Assembly: GCA_020347645.1 (NCBI GenBank)
Contig: CP070736.1
Location: 687,321 to 720,435, forward strand
Length of the DNA stretch: 33,115 nucleotides
Source: Methanobacteriota archaeon
Lineage (GTDB): Archaea > Thermoplasmatota > Thermoplasmata > UBA10834
Reading direction: 5' to 3'
The notes under the pieces were generated by a model. It was not told the origin of the DNA. It saw only the letters and a list, made by a program, of their open reading frames with translations, and made no database searches. Both the position numbers and the translations under genes were made by a program. Shown here in pieces: positions 32,469 through 33,115 of the stretch; the stretch's first letter is position 1; every line of letters starts with the position of its first letter.

Positions 32469-33115
32469 CTAGCGTTTCATACTGTCCTTTTTGATTGACT
32501 CGATCCGCGCTCGAACGTCCGAAGGTATCGGTTCCACCTGATGATCCTTCAGAATCTTCCTGATCTCGTCTCTGACATTCTCGACCAGAGTCTTTCCTCC
32601 GGCCTTCTTCCATGAGTCGTGCGAGAATGTCCGATCCATGATAGAGCTTATACGATGCTCGCTCTCGAAGAATTTCAGTGAGTGCTTCAGGCCCAAGAAT
32701 GATCCTCCATGCTTCGCGTTCTTTATCTCTTCCACAGCAAGAGTTTCATCGTCGACGCGAATGCCTCGCATGATCCTCTTGAGCATCCCAATAATCTCAT
32801 CGCATACCACGATAAGCTCCTGACTTCCGCTCTTCGCGGATTCGGTGAGACCGACGTCATGTATGAGGTTCTGGCCGCTCATAGCAGCGGTAGACAGGTT
32901 CATCGACGCCTCCACGAAGGCCTGAGCATCTAAGGTCTTTGAATCAGTACATCCTCCCGTGCCCCATATGGGCATCTCCAGGTGATGCGCCAATTGGGCT
33001 TGGGCGATGCCAAGCATCATGGTCTCTGGTGTGCCATATTGGCAGAGGGTAGTTCTCATGTTCATCGTCAGTGGCACGAAGCCGAACACAAACGGTGTTC
33101 CGGGCCGCGTGAACT
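32469..33115 (-). CDS. MttB-family methyltransferase, C-terminal part (truncated by window edge)
   Basis: The frame is open from the right window edge to TAG 32469, about 215 residues. It corresponds to the C-terminal half of MttB-type methyltransferases. Recognisable segments are TRPGTPFVFGFVPLTMNM at the edge, YGTPETMMLGIAQAQLAHH, WGTGGCTDSKTLDAQAFVEA, SGQNLIHDVGLTES, CDEIIGMLKRIMRGI and KHGGSFLGLKHSLKFFESE. An in-frame GTG at 33089 is not the start, since homology continues upstream of it. No in-frame TAG interrupts the visible part. Its direct partner is the corrinoid protein 13 bases downstream. It is only loosely similar to the copy at 8398-9822, so the two probably act on different substrates. 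The N-terminal half is outside the window. Confidence 0.93.
   Translation of the reverse strand, partial: FTRPGTPFVFGFVPLTMNMRTTLCQYGTPETMMLGIAQAQLAHHLEMPIWGTGGCTDSKTLDAQAFVEASMNLSTAAMSGQNLIHDVGLTESAKSGSQELIVVCDEIIGMLKRIMRGIRVDDETLAVEEIKNAKHGGSFLGLKHSLKFFESEHRISSIMDRTFSHDSWKKAGGKTLVENVRDEIRKILKDHQVEPIPSDVRARIESIKKDSMKR

Noticed and set aside
32455-32471. TAG at the end of the second MttB-type gene read as pyrrolysine
   Set aside because: The protein already has the normal C-terminal end, read-through would add only 12 residues, and TAG is a common stop in this window.
1-33115. tRNA or rRNA genes
   Set aside because: No TTC-loop consensus with matching acceptor arms and no rRNA core sequence was found on either strand by eye.

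Overview
The window looks like a piece of an archaeal genome, most likely a Thermoplasmatota (Thermoplasmata-type) lineage. The archaeal signs are a RIO1 kinase, TATA-like boxes rather than bacterial -35/-10 pairs upstream of several genes, T-rich ends, and many GTG/TTG starts placed 4-10 bases after GGAGG- or GGTG-type Shine-Dalgarno sequences. Two secreted clostripain-type (C11) peptidases and MttB-type corrinoid methyltransferase genes resemble what has been described for sediment Thermoplasmatota such as Marine Benthic Group D. That placement is inference. No rRNA, tRNA, CRISPR array, insertion sequence or replication origin was found.

Bases 1-5269 (+): the end of trpE, then trpG, a fused trpD-trpC, trpF, trpB and trpA. 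All five gene junctions overlap by exactly four bases (ATGA or GTGA). This is a complete chorismate-to-tryptophan pathway unit, truncated only at the left edge. A membrane-anchored surface protein of unknown function follows (5326-6750).

Bases 6854-12912 (-): a B12-binding radical SAM enzyme, a full-length non-pyrrolysine MttB-family methyltransferase with no corrinoid partner beside it, and a 983-residue MMPL/RND-type transporter. Bases 13212-19021: a RIO1 kinase, a YbaN/DUF454 membrane protein, a class I/II aminotransferase, the first secreted C11 peptidase, and a haem catalase. Bases 19240-20361 hold a cysteine-rich membrane protein and a ferritin-like protein. With the catalase these form a possible redox-stress neighbourhood.

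Bases 20771-25699: an EamA transporter, a zinc-ribbon membrane protein, a second B12-binding radical SAM enzyme translationally coupled to a Cys/His-rich membrane protein, and an ACR3 arsenite efflux pump. Bases 26050-28812: a single-domain FAS1 protein without signal peptide, the MntP manganese exporter, and a second C11 peptidase whose start codon is unclear.

Bases 26.5-31.6 kb carry the most unusual structure. Six copies of an intergenic repeat (plus-strand core TTCCGCCCCTATGGCCTTTT), all in one orientation, separate a flavodoxin-like gene, a 93-residue orphan, a zinc-ribbon membrane protein, an EamA transporter and a 56-codon ORF from one another. In two cases homology runs through the whole 5' leader up to the start codon of unrelated genes. 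The window ends with a corrinoid protein and the 3' part of a second MttB-type methyltransferase (-), an apparent methyltransferase operon. TAG is a common ordinary stop codon here, which argues against pyrrolysine coding.
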